Source: Prostheceraeus crozeri (Eukaryota; Platyhelminthes; Polycladida; Euryleptidae). Taken from it: a stretch of 64,000 bases of DNA. Under the pieces are notes generated by a model, which was not told where the DNA came from, made no database searches, and worked only from the letters and a program-made list of their open reading frames with translations. Shown piece by piece: positions 32,275-42,442 of this stretch (its first letter is position 1; every line of letters begins with the position of its first letter). The stretch lies in NCBI GenBank assembly GCA_907163375.1, contig CAJQUW010015404.1:10001-74000 (forward strand). The letters run 5' to 3'. The position numbers and the translations under genes are program-made.

Positions 32275-34350
32275 GGTGTTTTGGAGCACAGGGCGTCAGA
32301 TACAGGTTCTTCTAGCAAGGCTGCGATGCCGCAGTATTTGCCTTGTCTTTGCAATCTGCTGAATGGTTCCTTTTTTTATTTGGAAGACAAAATCACCAAT
32401 TTCTATCGTTGTTTTCACCCGTTTCTATCCATTTTCTATCTAAAGCTATTTGAGAACCTATCTGGTATTAAAGTATCGATTGATGTTTGCAGCCAATATT
32501 TAAGCCCTTCTATGCCCAAGTCATGAAGGATGCTAGTATATAGAGCTACGACGTGAAGCGTTGCGAAAATAGTCTGATGATCAACTTCTTTGGGAAGTTT
32601 ATTTAGAAAGTGAAACATGTCTCTGCAATGGCTGAGCAATTTGTTCACTAAAGGTTTCAATAATTCGTCTGACAGTTCACTCATTCTTGAAGTAGGAACA
32701 ACAGAATTATTTATAATATGTCTAAATTTTAATTGTTCAGGTACATGGCTATGTATGTAAACAAGTTTATCAATATTAACATTCTTGAAATGATCATTGT
32801 GCTTATAAGACCATATAAATATGGAATTTTGGTATTAAATTTTATCAAATATGAACGCTCTTTTTTCGTTAAACTCATTTCATTAGATTCTAGTAATTGT
32901 TTTACGTGTATCTCATTTAAGGTAGTAAATGGATTATATTGCGCAACCGGTGAATATGTTTGAAGGTCCGTTAAATGTTCTCGATAAATTCTCCGTTCGT
33001 AAAAATCAGAATCTAAAATCACAAATGCCCCACCTTTATATGTTTTGGTTTTCAGGATGTGTAGATCCTGATTATTTTTGCAGGAAACTAAATGAACTAT
33101 TGTCATTGAAAGAAATGTTGTGTTTTATCCTAGTTGGCTCTGACACATTAGCTACATTATTTTGAATTATATTTATCAAGGAATCTAGATCTGTGTTTTG
33201 ACTTTTAGGTGGATCAAAATTACTTTTGCTGTATTTTAAATTAGAAGAATTATCCTAGGTGTCATTCTTAAAATGATCCCTAAGGCGTAATTTCCTACAG
33301 AACTGTCATGTGTCGATTTTTATTTCACCAATATTTGATTAAGGATAAGGAATGAACTTACAACCTTTGCTCAAAGCACTACGACATTCATCATTTAGGG
33401 TCGCAGAAGATAAATTGATAGTAGAGACAATTATTATTATGGTCTCTCAACAATTATTGGTCTGCATTTGACTCATTATTATCAATAGCATCATTCGGAA
33501 ATATGTCATTATTCCTATTGTACTCATAATTCGTATTAAACCGATAAGGTCTGTTTCTTCCATCAAAGTGATTGAAACGATTTTGGTTGACTGGATTTCT
33601 ATCTGGTCTGTAATATCTTCGGTTTTGGTATTGATAGCTAGATCTACCTTCATATCTATAACCTTGTCTGTTTTGGTTTTGATAATTTTGTTTGTTTTGG
33701 AAGCGAGGTCTAGGCCAATTTCCGGTAAAATTTTGATTAGCAGTACGAAATTGTTATTTTCGTAATCACAGTGAATTTGACAATGTTTGTTATTACTTAT
33801 AAGATCAGACTGATCATCTATCGCCGACAAATGCTTATCAGATGAGAAAAACTTTGATTTAGTTTCCTATGATTCGTTACTTTTAGTTTCTTCACTTTTT
33901 TTACTCTCTCAAGCCACTTACTAATTTGGAGCTGCGCCTCATTGGGAGGAAACTATCTTCACGCTTTTGCCATTCTATCATAAAAATCTATTTTAATTTT
34001 TGCCGTCGTTCTCAGTTTGTTTATCTCATTTTTGACATCATTGATGCACAATGATTCAATAAATTCTACGCCACATTCTAGTTCTTGTGTATAATTTCGT
34101 TTAAATTTCTTAGGAATTTATTGATCAGGTCATTGATCCCAGTTTCATAAATATCAGCGATGCCGAAGTTCCTAATTGATTCATAATGTAAAAATTTACT
34201 TATTGTTAATTTTTTTCCGCCAATTGATTGAACTTGATTGAATTTACGGCTGCTAAGGAATTTTTGTCTCTAATTGATTTCAATTCTGAGGACAACTTTT
34301 TCGATGTATATACATTAAAATTGGGCAGTGATAGACATGCGTCGGTCATC
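32275..34350 (-). pseudogene. Penelope-like element fragment with reverse transcriptase
   Basis: Read on the minus strand, an N/Q/R/Y-rich region (about 33765-33455), then KTKTYKGGAFVILDSDFYERRIYREHL (compare PADKGGAVVI in Penelope), then NKLPKEVDHQTIFATLHVVALYTSI (compare TMDVVSLYTNIP) and a degraded following motif near 32360-32400. This order and wording fit Penelope-like reverse transcriptases. Upstream (33900-34130) a Lys/Glu-rich helical frame can be traced. No GIY-YIG domain is attached here. Several breaks. Confidence 0.65.
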
Positions 34351-34688
34351 TAATGCTCTTTCTTTTACCCGAAAGAAACACTGTTTTTTTATCAGAATGC
34401 ATTAAAGTAACCGTACTTCATTTGGGTCTAGTACGAGACTTATACTACTACATATCCTTTTCAACGACCCAAGTACTTTTCGGGAATCAATTTCCGCAGT
34501 TTATTTCGTCTGGACAGAGTGATAGTATTGCCGTGATGATCAGATCATCGGCGTTTTTCTGCCCCGCTTCTGTTTCTCGAGTATGAATTTCTTCTATTTA
34601 CTGTATTTGGGCAGATATCGAGTTGCTTTGATAGAACAGCTTTCGTTTTCACTCACCCAACATGCATTTTAGAATAGCGGCTGGATCT
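34351..34688. other. unassigned spacer
   Basis: No gene or repeat recognised; a 77-codon open frame on the plus strand shows no family marks. Confidence 0.4.
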
Positions 34689-35414
34689 GTAGGGTGGTTC
34701 AAAAAATCGAAAGTTGGAAAAGTCAGGGTGCACGTCTCTAAATGTATTCCTTTGGTAAGAAAAGTGTATATGTGAAGTCTTAAGCTCGATTGGTCAAGGT
34801 TTAGGGGTCGCCAGTTCAAATGTGCAAAAATTGCCAGAAATAGCCATGACGTCATCACGTGACCTCGAATGACCTTTCTGGCCTTGTAAAATGATAGACT
34901 AGGGTCACATTTCAATCTGTTGGTAATATAGTATATTGCTCTAAAATGCTTGGTTTTATCGAAAAATACCATTTAAGGTCCGAAAATAATGCCTTTGGAT
35001 GGGTCACGTGATCAATGCAATGGTATGGCATGAGAGCATAAAATGTCAATTTGTGATGAAACTAAGCATTTTGGAGTCATATAATTTATTACCAATGAGT
35101 ATAAATGTGACCGCTATCTATCATGCTACGAGGTCAAAAAGGTCAGTCAAGGCCATTTGATAACGAGACTATTTTTAGCTCAAATTTGGATGCTTTGTTC
35201 ATATTATTTGATAATGCAAGTATAAGGCAGAACAAGTATGCAAACTTGTCTAAACTAGGTATCAGCTAATTTAAATGACGAATGAGCCATGATAGATGCT
35301 TATCAGTTAATAAGCCCGTGTATCGACAGTTTCGAAATTAGAAATTTATTTGATTTCACTGGAACTTTTAGGAGTTAAATACTATTTTACTCTGCAGTTT
35401 TTTAACCACCCTAC
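34689..35414. mobile_element. second palindromic MITE, GTAGGGTGGTT ends
   Basis: Terminal inverted repeats GTAGGGTGGTT at 34689 and its complement AACCACCCTAC ending 35414. Internal arms are also inverted: GTCACATTT...TGGTAATA near 34890-34930 mirrors TATTACCAA...AAATGTGAC near 35085-35112. Diverged, about 75-80% between arms by eye. A further AACCACCCTA end at about 36097-36106 suggests a longer relative or a second copy. Confidence 0.65.
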
Positions 35415-36140
35415 TGTATAATGAGAAATTTTAGATATGAGTTAGGGTCGTCCATGATAATTGAAGTGCATACTTATAGTGGTAAAGCAAAATTCTTGTA
35501 ATAACTTTCTTGAACTCGATGCTTTTCAAAGATTGCATTACGACACCACTATCAGAAGATAAAATCAGCTTTAGAGCAAATAACAGAAGATATTGTAATG
35601 CACAAATACAAAGTACATTGGAATGTAAAGCACGCACAGCAAAATAGCTCTCTTCTTGCGAATTGGGAACCTGCAACGGTGGTCGGCAAACAGGAATTGC
35701 TCCTGATTCTCGTTGTTCGTGATGGTTCAAAGTACAATACTGGACAGCAGACCATAGAGGAACAGCCTATCATTCCCTCGAAGTCATCGAAATTTTCTGC
35801 AGAAAGAGACATGCCCTCAGGTAGTATAGGTAGATCACCTTGGTCATTCATCGGGCAGAGCACTGTCTCGTAAAGCCTGAACCTCGCACAGCCGCCTTGC
35901 TGCACGTGACAAATAGTAGAAAACGGTTATGTTGCTTCTCTATTTGGAAGCATACCAATACTCATTTGGAAGTCTTGTCAAAAGATAGGTAAATTGCTCG
36001 ATCCTTCATTTTCTACTCATCAAGGATCGCAACCACTACCATGACAATTGCAGCTCCGGTTCCTGAAGCCAATTTCGAATCGCCAAAAATATGTTTAACC
36101 ACCCTAATATAAATATCCATAAATATTTATCATCTGATTC
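35415..36140. other. unassigned spacer with one extra MITE-type end
   Basis: Open frames of about 90-117 codons on both strands overlap each other and show no family marks. The only structured signal is TTTAACCACCCTAA at about 36094-36107, matching the terminal motif of the preceding MITE. Confidence 0.4.
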
Positions 36141-36144
36141 ACTT

Positions 36145-36790
36145 TCTCAATATATTATAAAAATTACAAATTCTACGACCGAGAAATTATATTAAAAAAT
36201 ACACGCGACGTTTCGCACTAGGCTTAGTCATGCAAAGGGTAAAACAGCGATCACAACTGAACATAAGTCCGGATTGCGAGTTCTAACCTCATACAACTCG
36301 ATGCTTTGACGCAATTGAGTATTCGTGAGACCTGTATGCAACACTTGCCATTGAAGACTACTCAGCGATGGACATGGATATCTATGAAATTCGTTTAAGT
36401 GCCGGTAGACCAATGATGCATTCGATGATATGTGTTATTTTAGACGGGAACGCATAGTTCGCTTGGATCCTCCGATGTAGAATGAGCCGCACTCTCGACA
36501 TCGGATAAGGTAGACCACATTCTTAGCAAAGCAATCGGCGTTATCATAATTTGCAGTCGAGCAAAACGAGAAATTTGCTGTCAAACAGTTCTTTGATGAC
36601 TTGGACTTCAACCACGATACCATATGTTTCAATCTGAAAGAGACTCGAATAGCTTTCTCAAGTTACATTTATAGAGAGTCCTTTGTATTTCTCTCATGTC
36701 CTTTTCATTAGTGAAGGGTAAAGTCAAATATATTTTTAATATAATTTCTCAGTCGTAGAATTTGGAATTTTTGTAATACATTGGTAACTT
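36145..36790 (-). pseudogene. Penelope-like 3' fragment with GIY-YIG endonuclease
   Basis: Minus-strand frames 36632-36435 and 36413-36228 encode NVVYLIRCRECGSFYIGGSKRTMRSRLK, the GIY-YIG nuclease signature of Penelope-like elements, and the following HLNEFHR. Just after it the DNA reads GTGCGAAACGTCGCGTG, like the hammerhead-ribozyme core found in their pseudo-LTRs. About 55 bp (36149-36205) are repeated inverted at 36725-36785 on the other side, as Penelope pseudo-LTRs often are. It is probably a different insertion from 32275-34350, because the nuclease lies upstream of that RT rather than downstream. Confidence 0.7.
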
Positions 36791-37359
36791 ATTCCGACCG
36801 ATGAAGTTGAAGGACTTCACTTATTCACTTTCTATTTGATGTTTATATCTATATGTTACTTGACATCAATGATGTAAAATATACTCGATGTATTCCGAAG
36901 AAATTGCAGTAGAGGACAACATCGAGAAAAAGATGACCGATGCATGTCACTTATCCCAATTACGTTTCAACGCAAGATGAAGAATATGTTGACTTGATAG
37001 ATGCCAATATATTCGCTCTTCTCTAAGCCTTCGTCAATGAAGAAGCCTAAGAAATTCCTAGGAATAGGAATAGTAGGAAAAAGTAGGACTGCGAGACTTG
37101 AAATAGGGAGTGCTCACTCGCCATAGGTAGGCCGAAGACAGTACAGGGCACTTCTCTAACATTCTTCAGTTGAAGCACTGAAGCAATTTGGGTCTTGTGA
37201 AGGATGACATTGGATTCCATCCATGAAGACATCCATGGTTATTCATGAACTGTATCAGATGGTTCAATTATGATGAAGCACAATTAACCTAACGATGATA
37301 TTCACTTCTTTCGGATACCAATGTAGAATTTTTTGCGTTCCAGCATGAGAAGATGTGTA
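36791..37359. other. unassigned spacer
   Basis: No gene or repeat recognised. Likely genomic DNA flanking the hAT-like transposon; it ends with GATGTGTA, a candidate 8-bp target duplication. Confidence 0.4.
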
Positions 37360-37470
37360 CAGGGTGCCCGCGACCTGGAAAAACCTGAAATAACCTGGAA
37401 AAACCTGTTTTTGCTCCATAAACATGGAAAAACCTGCTTGGATATCAAAAACCTGGAAAAGCCTGGAAAT

Positions 37471-38451
37471 TCTACATTTTGAAAATGTTTTGTCATCTTA
37501 ACTTTGACAATGTAAGTACATGAATGTAATACATGAACGTCCTTGACATTTTTTATGTACACGCTGTTCTATAGTCATGCAGGTTTTTCATAAATAAAAT
37601 GATTATGATGGTTGATGAAAATCTACATCTTAGTTGCGGATGATTAGTGGATTTTTCGAATAATTATGCATTTTTGGAATTTTATTTGATAAACTCAAAA
37701 TTAATTTGATTTATTTCAGGTGTTGGGAGATGAAATTTGCATCTCGTTGTAGATGGTTTTGATATGATGTCTTCCGTTGCAGCTTGTAAATTCACATGGA
37801 TTCAGAATATGCCATTCGAACAGTTCGTTATCGTCATGTGCCAAATGCGATTTCACTAAGGAACATTTCAACCACATTTTGAGAGATGTTTTACTACAGT
37901 GTACAACAACTTCTTTTTGCAAATATAAAGTATTTTTCATCATTTGTTTTTACTTACTGTATCATGTAAATAAGTGGTGTTAGTATTATGAATACTATGC
38001 TGTTTCATCTAGATCCGACGGATAAATGCATGTTACAATGACAAATCTGCTTATGAGTACCTAAACACGTGCTAAATACATCAACAACTTGTCAATGCGA
38101 TCTGGAATTACAAACCTCAATTGATCTCACCATTACTGAATTTTCATTCACTGCAAGTCTTCAAATGCCACTGTCGACTAATACACGATTCTGTGATTTT
38201 GAATTTGAATACAACTTCAACTTTCAAGGGGTGACTACGTTTACACTACCACAGTGCGTATACGATTATGTATTCACGTTGTGTGGACATCTGTAGCTTG
38301 CGTCAAATATGATGACTGATGAATTGATCGATACTACCTCAAGAGTCTTATAATCATGCATGTATGTACGCTTGTATTGTATATGCATATGATGTAATGA
38401 TAAAATACGAATATATTGTGTTGTATAGATGAGATTTGTATATTTTCAGGT
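37471..38451. other. 5' non-coding part of the hAT-like transposon
   Basis: No convincing coding region. A pyrimidine tract and TTTCAG at about 38444-38449 just before the transposase start look like a splice acceptor, so a 5' intron is likely. Confidence 0.4.
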
Positions 38452-38558
38452 ATGACAAAATCAAAGTTCCAAGACATTTGAATGAAACAGTGGTCAGAAA
38501 TTCGTAAAGTGCACCATGATACCAATGCCGCTCAGTGTATAATCTGTTCTAAAACGTC
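38452..38558 (+). pseudogene. hAT-like transposase, N-terminal half of the BED finger
   Basis: MTKSKFQDI and KQWSEIRKVHHDTNAAQCIICSK lead into the first Cys pair of a BED zinc finger. An in-frame TGA lies between FQDI and KQW, where relatives of this family usually have a codon for a residue, so the copy was already damaged or initiates at 38482. Polinton B interrupts right after ...CSKT. Confidence 0.7.
38553..38558. repeat. left 6-bp target duplication of Polinton B
   Basis: AACGTC precedes the AG start of the element; AACGTT follows its CT end at 60453-60458. Five of six bases match, the length known for Polinton integration. Confidence 0.8.
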
Positions 38559-39000
38559 AGTAGTAAGTAAAACTCCACCACTGGACCGCGCAAGATGGCC
38601 GCCGTCGCTGACGTCCCCCCTGTCAGACGAGTCGGCCGTCGTCCGCCGCCGTGTTGCTTCCAGTCTGACGTCCCCCCTCCTCTCAGACGAGTTGGTCGTG
38701 GTCCGCCACCGTGTTGCTTCGAGTCTGACGTCCCCCCCTCTGGCCCGACGACGTAGCGAGAGGTGGTTTGTGATGCGCTCTCCAGGTTGGCGTGGTGTAC
38801 CGGCCAGGTTGAGAGGGTGGAATGTCGGAGCTCACCTGAAAAAATCCTAAGTGTCAGAGTGACTTTGTATGGACAAAATTTTGAAAATTTTCCAAAGTGT
38901 GGCATTTCGACCTGGGACCCTGACCAAAGTTTGTTTCATCAAATTTCACTAGCCCCCCCCCCCCCCGACAGCGATCTTCTAATTTTGGTTCTAGTGGATG
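38559..39000. repeat. left terminal inverted repeat of Polinton B
   Basis: Matches 60050-60452 in reverse. Inside are two to three units of about 58-60 bp, each with GACGTCCCCCC, AGACGAGT(C/T)GG and GCCGTGTTGCTTC. The unit structure differs from the ends of A and C beyond the first 45 bp or so. Confidence 0.85.
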
Positions 39001-39511
39001 GATTTTGTCTTATAGATACTCATTTGAAAGAGGAGAAAAAACTGCTCGGCGACATTTTTGTTGCGAGTCAATCGGACCAGCCGTTCAAATGTTAGAGCTG
39101 TTACAAGATTTTAGGTCGGAGCTCACCTGAAAAAATCCTAAGTGTCAGAGTGGCTTTGTATGGGTAAAATTTTGAAAATTTTCCAGTGTCGCATTTCGAC
39201 CTGGGACCTTTACCAAAACAGTTTCCATCAAATTTCACCGACCTCCCCCCGGCACCGATCTTCCAATTTCGGTTCTAGTGATCGTAGAAAGTCGTGCGAC
39301 AGCTCGTTTGAAAGCTAAGAGTTAGACAAGTTCAATGAAAGAAACGGCTTGTTCATATCTGGCTTCGTTTAGATGTGAGACGCCATTTAAGATTTGGGAG
39401 ATTGGCGAAAAACGACAGAGTTAGAATTTCCCAAGAAACAGCTCCAGCGGGCGACCGAAGGCTCGGATTGGTAAACGGAGGCCAGATTTGGAATCAGCTT
39501 GATGTTATTGT
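39001..39511. repeat. subterminal repeats of Polinton B
   Basis: No gene. Two diverged copies of a block (TTAGGTCGGAGCTCACCTGAA near 39110, also 38825) and the AAAACGACAGAGTTAGAATT motif near 39410, shared with the ends of A and C. Confidence 0.7.
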
Positions 39512-39618
39512 TCAATGAGGATCATCATCCAATGAGAATCAAGCATTTCTATATAAATAGCGAGCCTTCCACAGTGAGAATCATTCCATCGTTGAATCGC
39601 ACGAGTGACGGACGCACA
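39512..39618 (+). promoter_or_regulatory. promoter of the terminal gene (copy B)
   Basis: (T/C)CAAT boxes start at 39512 and 39529 and TATAAATA at 39552, spacing 17 and 23 bp. Forty bases downstream of the TATA lies GAATCGCACGAGTGACGGAC, the same downstream element as at the A PolB promoter and at C. Confidence 0.75.
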
Positions 39619-39646
39619 TTTTCTCTCTTTCTATTATCCAACTAAA

Positions 39647-40421
39647 ATGGTAAGTCGCTACTTCCCTCCCTCTCCTCCCTTGAACGTAAACTTAATACAA
39701 TCTTTTTCATTTTCAGGAATCTACTCCATCTGCTGCACTAGTAGGACAAAATGGTGGTCAAACGTTACATGGTTCGCTACAATCAGATCATCTACAACTG
39801 AGGCCAGTGGAAGAAACAACCAAGGTACATAATCCTACACCGCTGCAGCGTAAATTTAAACAAGTCTTGCGTTATGACGATCATAGCGTAGTACTCCAAA
39901 CGGGAATGCTCCCTTCCACGGATGTCAAGATAATGCACAATCAGTATGGGGACTACATACTGATCCCCGTGAGTCCGTACATTCGCCACAAACTTGATAT
40001 TATTGAGGAGTACGTGACGTTAAATATGGACATTCCTACTCCTCTTGCTCAAGAGTGGAAGGCGAGAGATGACAAGGATACTCCCTATAGAAAGATTTGG
40101 GATGGTAATCAAATTTGCCTACCGGTATCACATTGGTGTACTTACTATAAGAAGGAGGGAGATCAATCAATACCCATCACATGCGACGAGCTCGGAGAAG
40201 GTACTTGGGATATCCTTTTCAAAGTGAATGGGCTATATAATGGTCGACACAAGGATAATAAAATAGCCTCTCTCTCCATGCATATGGAATCCATCCTATA
40301 TATTCCAAAACCACCCAACGTGGATGACATAATTGATCAAATCCTTAACAGCAGTGGTACGAAGCGCAAGTCGGAGAAGAATGCTGCCTCAAAACGCAAA
40401 TCAAAGAAGGAGAATTACTAG
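39647..40421 (+). CDS. Polinton terminal protein gene, 235 residues, spliced (copy B)
   Basis: Exon 1 is only the ATG (39647-39649); the intron runs from GTAAGT to CAG at 39716; exon 2 is 39717-40421. The protein starts MESTPSAALVGQNGG, has a central strand-rich domain (YILIPVSPYIRHKLDIIEEYV, IWDGNQICLPVSHWCTYYKK, GTWDILFKVNGLYNGRHKD) and ends in a basic Lys/Arg/Ser tail. The family is unknown to me; an OB-like nucleic-acid-binding role would fit the strands and basic tail but is only a guess. Nearly identical copies occur in A and C. Looks whole. Confidence 0.8.
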
Positions 40422-40455
40422 TCCTTTCCTAACTCTACCCTATGACAATTCGCTT

Positions 40456-40581
40456 ATGTGCTTTGAGTGTCGTAGACGTGGTCTTATTAGATACATTTTA
40501 CTTCTTCGTTGCCATCATATCATTTGTGTATTTTGTCGTGAAAAGCATCGATGTAATTCTTCATTTTGTAATATGTTATAG
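40456..40581 (+). CDS. short RING-like Cys/His peptide (copy B)
   Basis: 41 residues, MCFECRRRGLIRYILL..RCHHIICVFCREKHRC. Spacing C-x2-C ... C-x-H-x3-C-x2-C is like the first half of a RING finger. It follows the terminal gene by 35 bp. It may be part of a larger protein reading into the exonuclease-like gene. Confidence 0.4.
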   Translation: MCFECRRRGLIRYILLLRCHHIICVFCREKHRCNSSFCNML

Positions 40582-40609
40582 AACGTTTCCTTAGATGTGT
40601 AAATTTCCG

Positions 40610-41160
40610 TTTTAGGCTTCTAGCATCATTTTTATGGATTGTGAGGGTGAACCTGTACAGGAGCTCAGTGCTATTGCTATGAACAATTGGACATATCAGA
40701 TTGTTAGTGTCTATCATCAACATGCCAACTGCGATCCCAATGTTGATCAATGGTCGAGAAAACACATTCATGGACTTAATCTGAAATATTTGCAAGACTG
40801 GCTTTTCTTGTGAGAGTGCTCTTCTTATTGACTTTAAACGATGGTTAGCTGCTTTCAATGTTATACGCATCTTTTGTAATAATCCTGGTAAGGAGAGGAA
40901 AGTATTTCCTAATTTAATCATTGATGATATTTTGCTCCCGCCTTGGGATAGTAGAGTGAATCAACATTATCATGAAGTCACGAAACGTTTTAAGGATTTG
41001 TCTGTTCCTATTTTGTCTGTTCGTTGTAGTAGCTACGTTCATAACCAATGCTTCTTTCCTCCTTACCTCAACACTGCGAAAGTCCTGTATGGTTATCATT
41101 GCTCGCTGTATGATAGTTACCAGCTGTATCTATTTTATCTGTTTCAAACCATTGATTTAT
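40610..41160 (+). pseudogene. DEDDh 3'-5' exonuclease-like protein (copy B, broken)
   Basis: The N-terminal part contains IIFMDCEGEPVQELSAIA, an Exo I-like Asp-x-Glu, and then SRKHIHGLNLKYL, which resembles the HxHG segment of Exo II. The C-terminal part has HCSLYDSYQLYLFYL, matching the Exo III His-x4-Asp as in DnaQ (HGALLDA). The size, about 175 residues, fits the fold. In a Polinton such an enzyme could trim DNA ends or proofread, but PolB already has its own exonuclease domain. A TTTTAG just before GCTTCTAGC may be a splice acceptor. Broken. Confidence 0.55.
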
Positions 41161-41257
41161 AATGCATGCTTGTTACAGTTATTTAATAAATGTTACTATG
41201 AGAAGAGTTGTTGTTTTCATGCAAGAGAAAAAGATAAAGGCTAGATAAAGGGCGATC

Positions 41258-41668
41258 ATGTCTTTCTCAAACGACTGCGGAACATTGCATTTTCATAGGC
41301 AAAGTTTAAAAGGAGCTGTTCAAGATTATGTGATAAATTTTCATAAAGATGAGACCGACATCGAAGCAGTGGTCGATGATGCTAGCACTCTATTTCTAGA
41401 GTTAATGAATACATTCTCTGATAGCATTGTCATGGCGCGATTAGTTGCGAAAATTAAGTTTAGTCATTTTGGAAAAGAAGAGGTGGAAAGTCGCTCTTTC
41501 CATTTTGCTTCTTATTCAATGGAAGTGGTAGATCACCCCGAAGAATTTTTTAAAAGACATATGATAAAAATTGCTGAACGTCTTAACGCATTTAACCATC
41601 ATGGTAGCAGTCTAGTGATTGAAGCGATTTCAGATATTCACATTCAACTTCCTATAAAGAAAAATTGA
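41258..41668 (+). CDS. stand-alone relative of the PolB N-terminal region (copy B)
   Basis: 136 residues. The C-terminal 80 residues (ARLVAKIKFSHFGKEE... FHFASYSMEVVDHPEEFF ... HMIKIAERLNAFNHHGSS) align with the region of this element's own polymerase between the zinc fingers and the KKAVINVDC motif (KYIKIDF..., SATEVVD..., FN...S). In many Polinton polymerases the corresponding region ends in a GSGW-like motif. I infer a duplicated PolB accessory domain kept as a separate gene. Looks whole. Confidence 0.45.
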   Translation: MSFSNDCGTLHFHRQSLKGAVQDYVINFHKDETDIEAVVDDASTLFLELMNTFSDSIVMARLVAKIKFSHFGKEEVESRSFHFASYSMEVVDHPEEFFKRHMIKIAERLNAFNHHGSSLVIEAISDIHIQLPIKKN

Positions 41669-41994
41669 AAATGCAGTGGTACTTGATTGTAGCACAACTG
41701 GTTTTCGAGCTATGCCTGCTCACTCTCGAAGTATATTCCTTCTGTACATGCGTCTATTATTTAGAAAAGGCTAGCAAATTCATATCTTCAAAAAGACTTG
41801 CTATAGACATCAGTAACGGTGAAACTAAGTGTTGCGATGTATGTAAGCGAAAGGATGGAAATGAAAAGCGCATCTTCAAGAGATGTAAGCATGCTTTTTG
41901 TCAACGCTGTTTCATACGTAATTGCATTCAACTTTGCAAATGTAACCACTGTGATATTGCTCATTTCGAGTGTCACTTACGCCGCAATAGTTAG
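41665..41994 (+). CDS. membrane-anchored RING-finger protein (copy B)
   Basis: 109 residues. A hydrophobic N-terminal segment (residues about 5-30, YLIVAQLVFELCLLTLEVY) is followed by a RING: CCDVC, then CKHAFCQRC, then CKCNHC, in order C-x2-C, C-x-H-x2-C-x2-C, C-x2-C. Such proteins are usually E3 ubiquitin ligases; here it could act on host membrane proteins or virion assembly, which is inference. Overlaps the previous stop by a few bases. Confidence 0.6.
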   Translation: MKMQWYLIVAQLVFELCLLTLEVYSFCTCVYYLEKASKFISSKRLAIDISNGETKCCDVCKRKDGNEKRIFKRCKHAFCQRCFIRNCIQLCKCNHCDIAHFECHLRRNS

Positions 41995-42123
41995 CACCTA
42001 TGCAAATGTGGTAAAGACAGGTTTTAGCAAAGACTAACACGGAAAATGGCGAAACGTAAAATGACGAAACGTAAAAGTTAAAAGTCTTCAAAGTTTTCTT
42101 CAGCCATTGAAGCTCTCCGACGA

Positions 42124-42411
42124 ATGAAAGCAAATCAGCGATACAATGCTATACGACATGCTAACGATAAATTCATTCGTGAAATTATTTCTCATGTGAG
42201 AAAGTTGAGGACAAGGAAATTAGCACCAAAACAACGAAAGTTACTTAAGCGATATGCTACGAAATTGCGTTTCATCTCCAATCCTAAAGTCACCCTTCAA
42301 AGAAAGAGGGAAACTCTAACACAAAAGGGCGGTTTCCTTCCAGCGTTACTACCGATGCTAGCTCCTATCGTGGGCAACGTATTGGGTAATATCTTTGGCT
42401 CTAAACGTTAA
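42124..42411 (+). CDS. basic peptide with Gly/hydrophobic C-terminus (copy B)
   Basis: 95 residues: a Lys/Arg-rich helical N-terminal two thirds, then QKGGFLPALLPMLAPIVG and a Gly-rich end. A KGGFLPxLLP-type tail recurs in Polinton and adintovirus small virion proteins, possibly membrane-active and cut by the protease at GG. It overlaps the first possible ATG of the ATPase. Looks whole. Confidence 0.55.
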   Translation: MKANQRYNAIRHANDKFIREIISHVRKLRTRKLAPKQRKLLKRYATKLRFISNPKVTLQRKRETLTQKGGFLPALLPMLAPIVGNVLGNIFGSKR

Positions 42412-42442
42412 TTATGCAAATGTTGAATCTCAAAGTATTATA

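Noticed and set aside
32275-36790. One large Penelope-like element with nuclease upstream of RT
   Set aside because: The nuclease is about 3 kb upstream of the RT, with two unrelated intervals between and its own 3'-end marks; two fragments are simpler.
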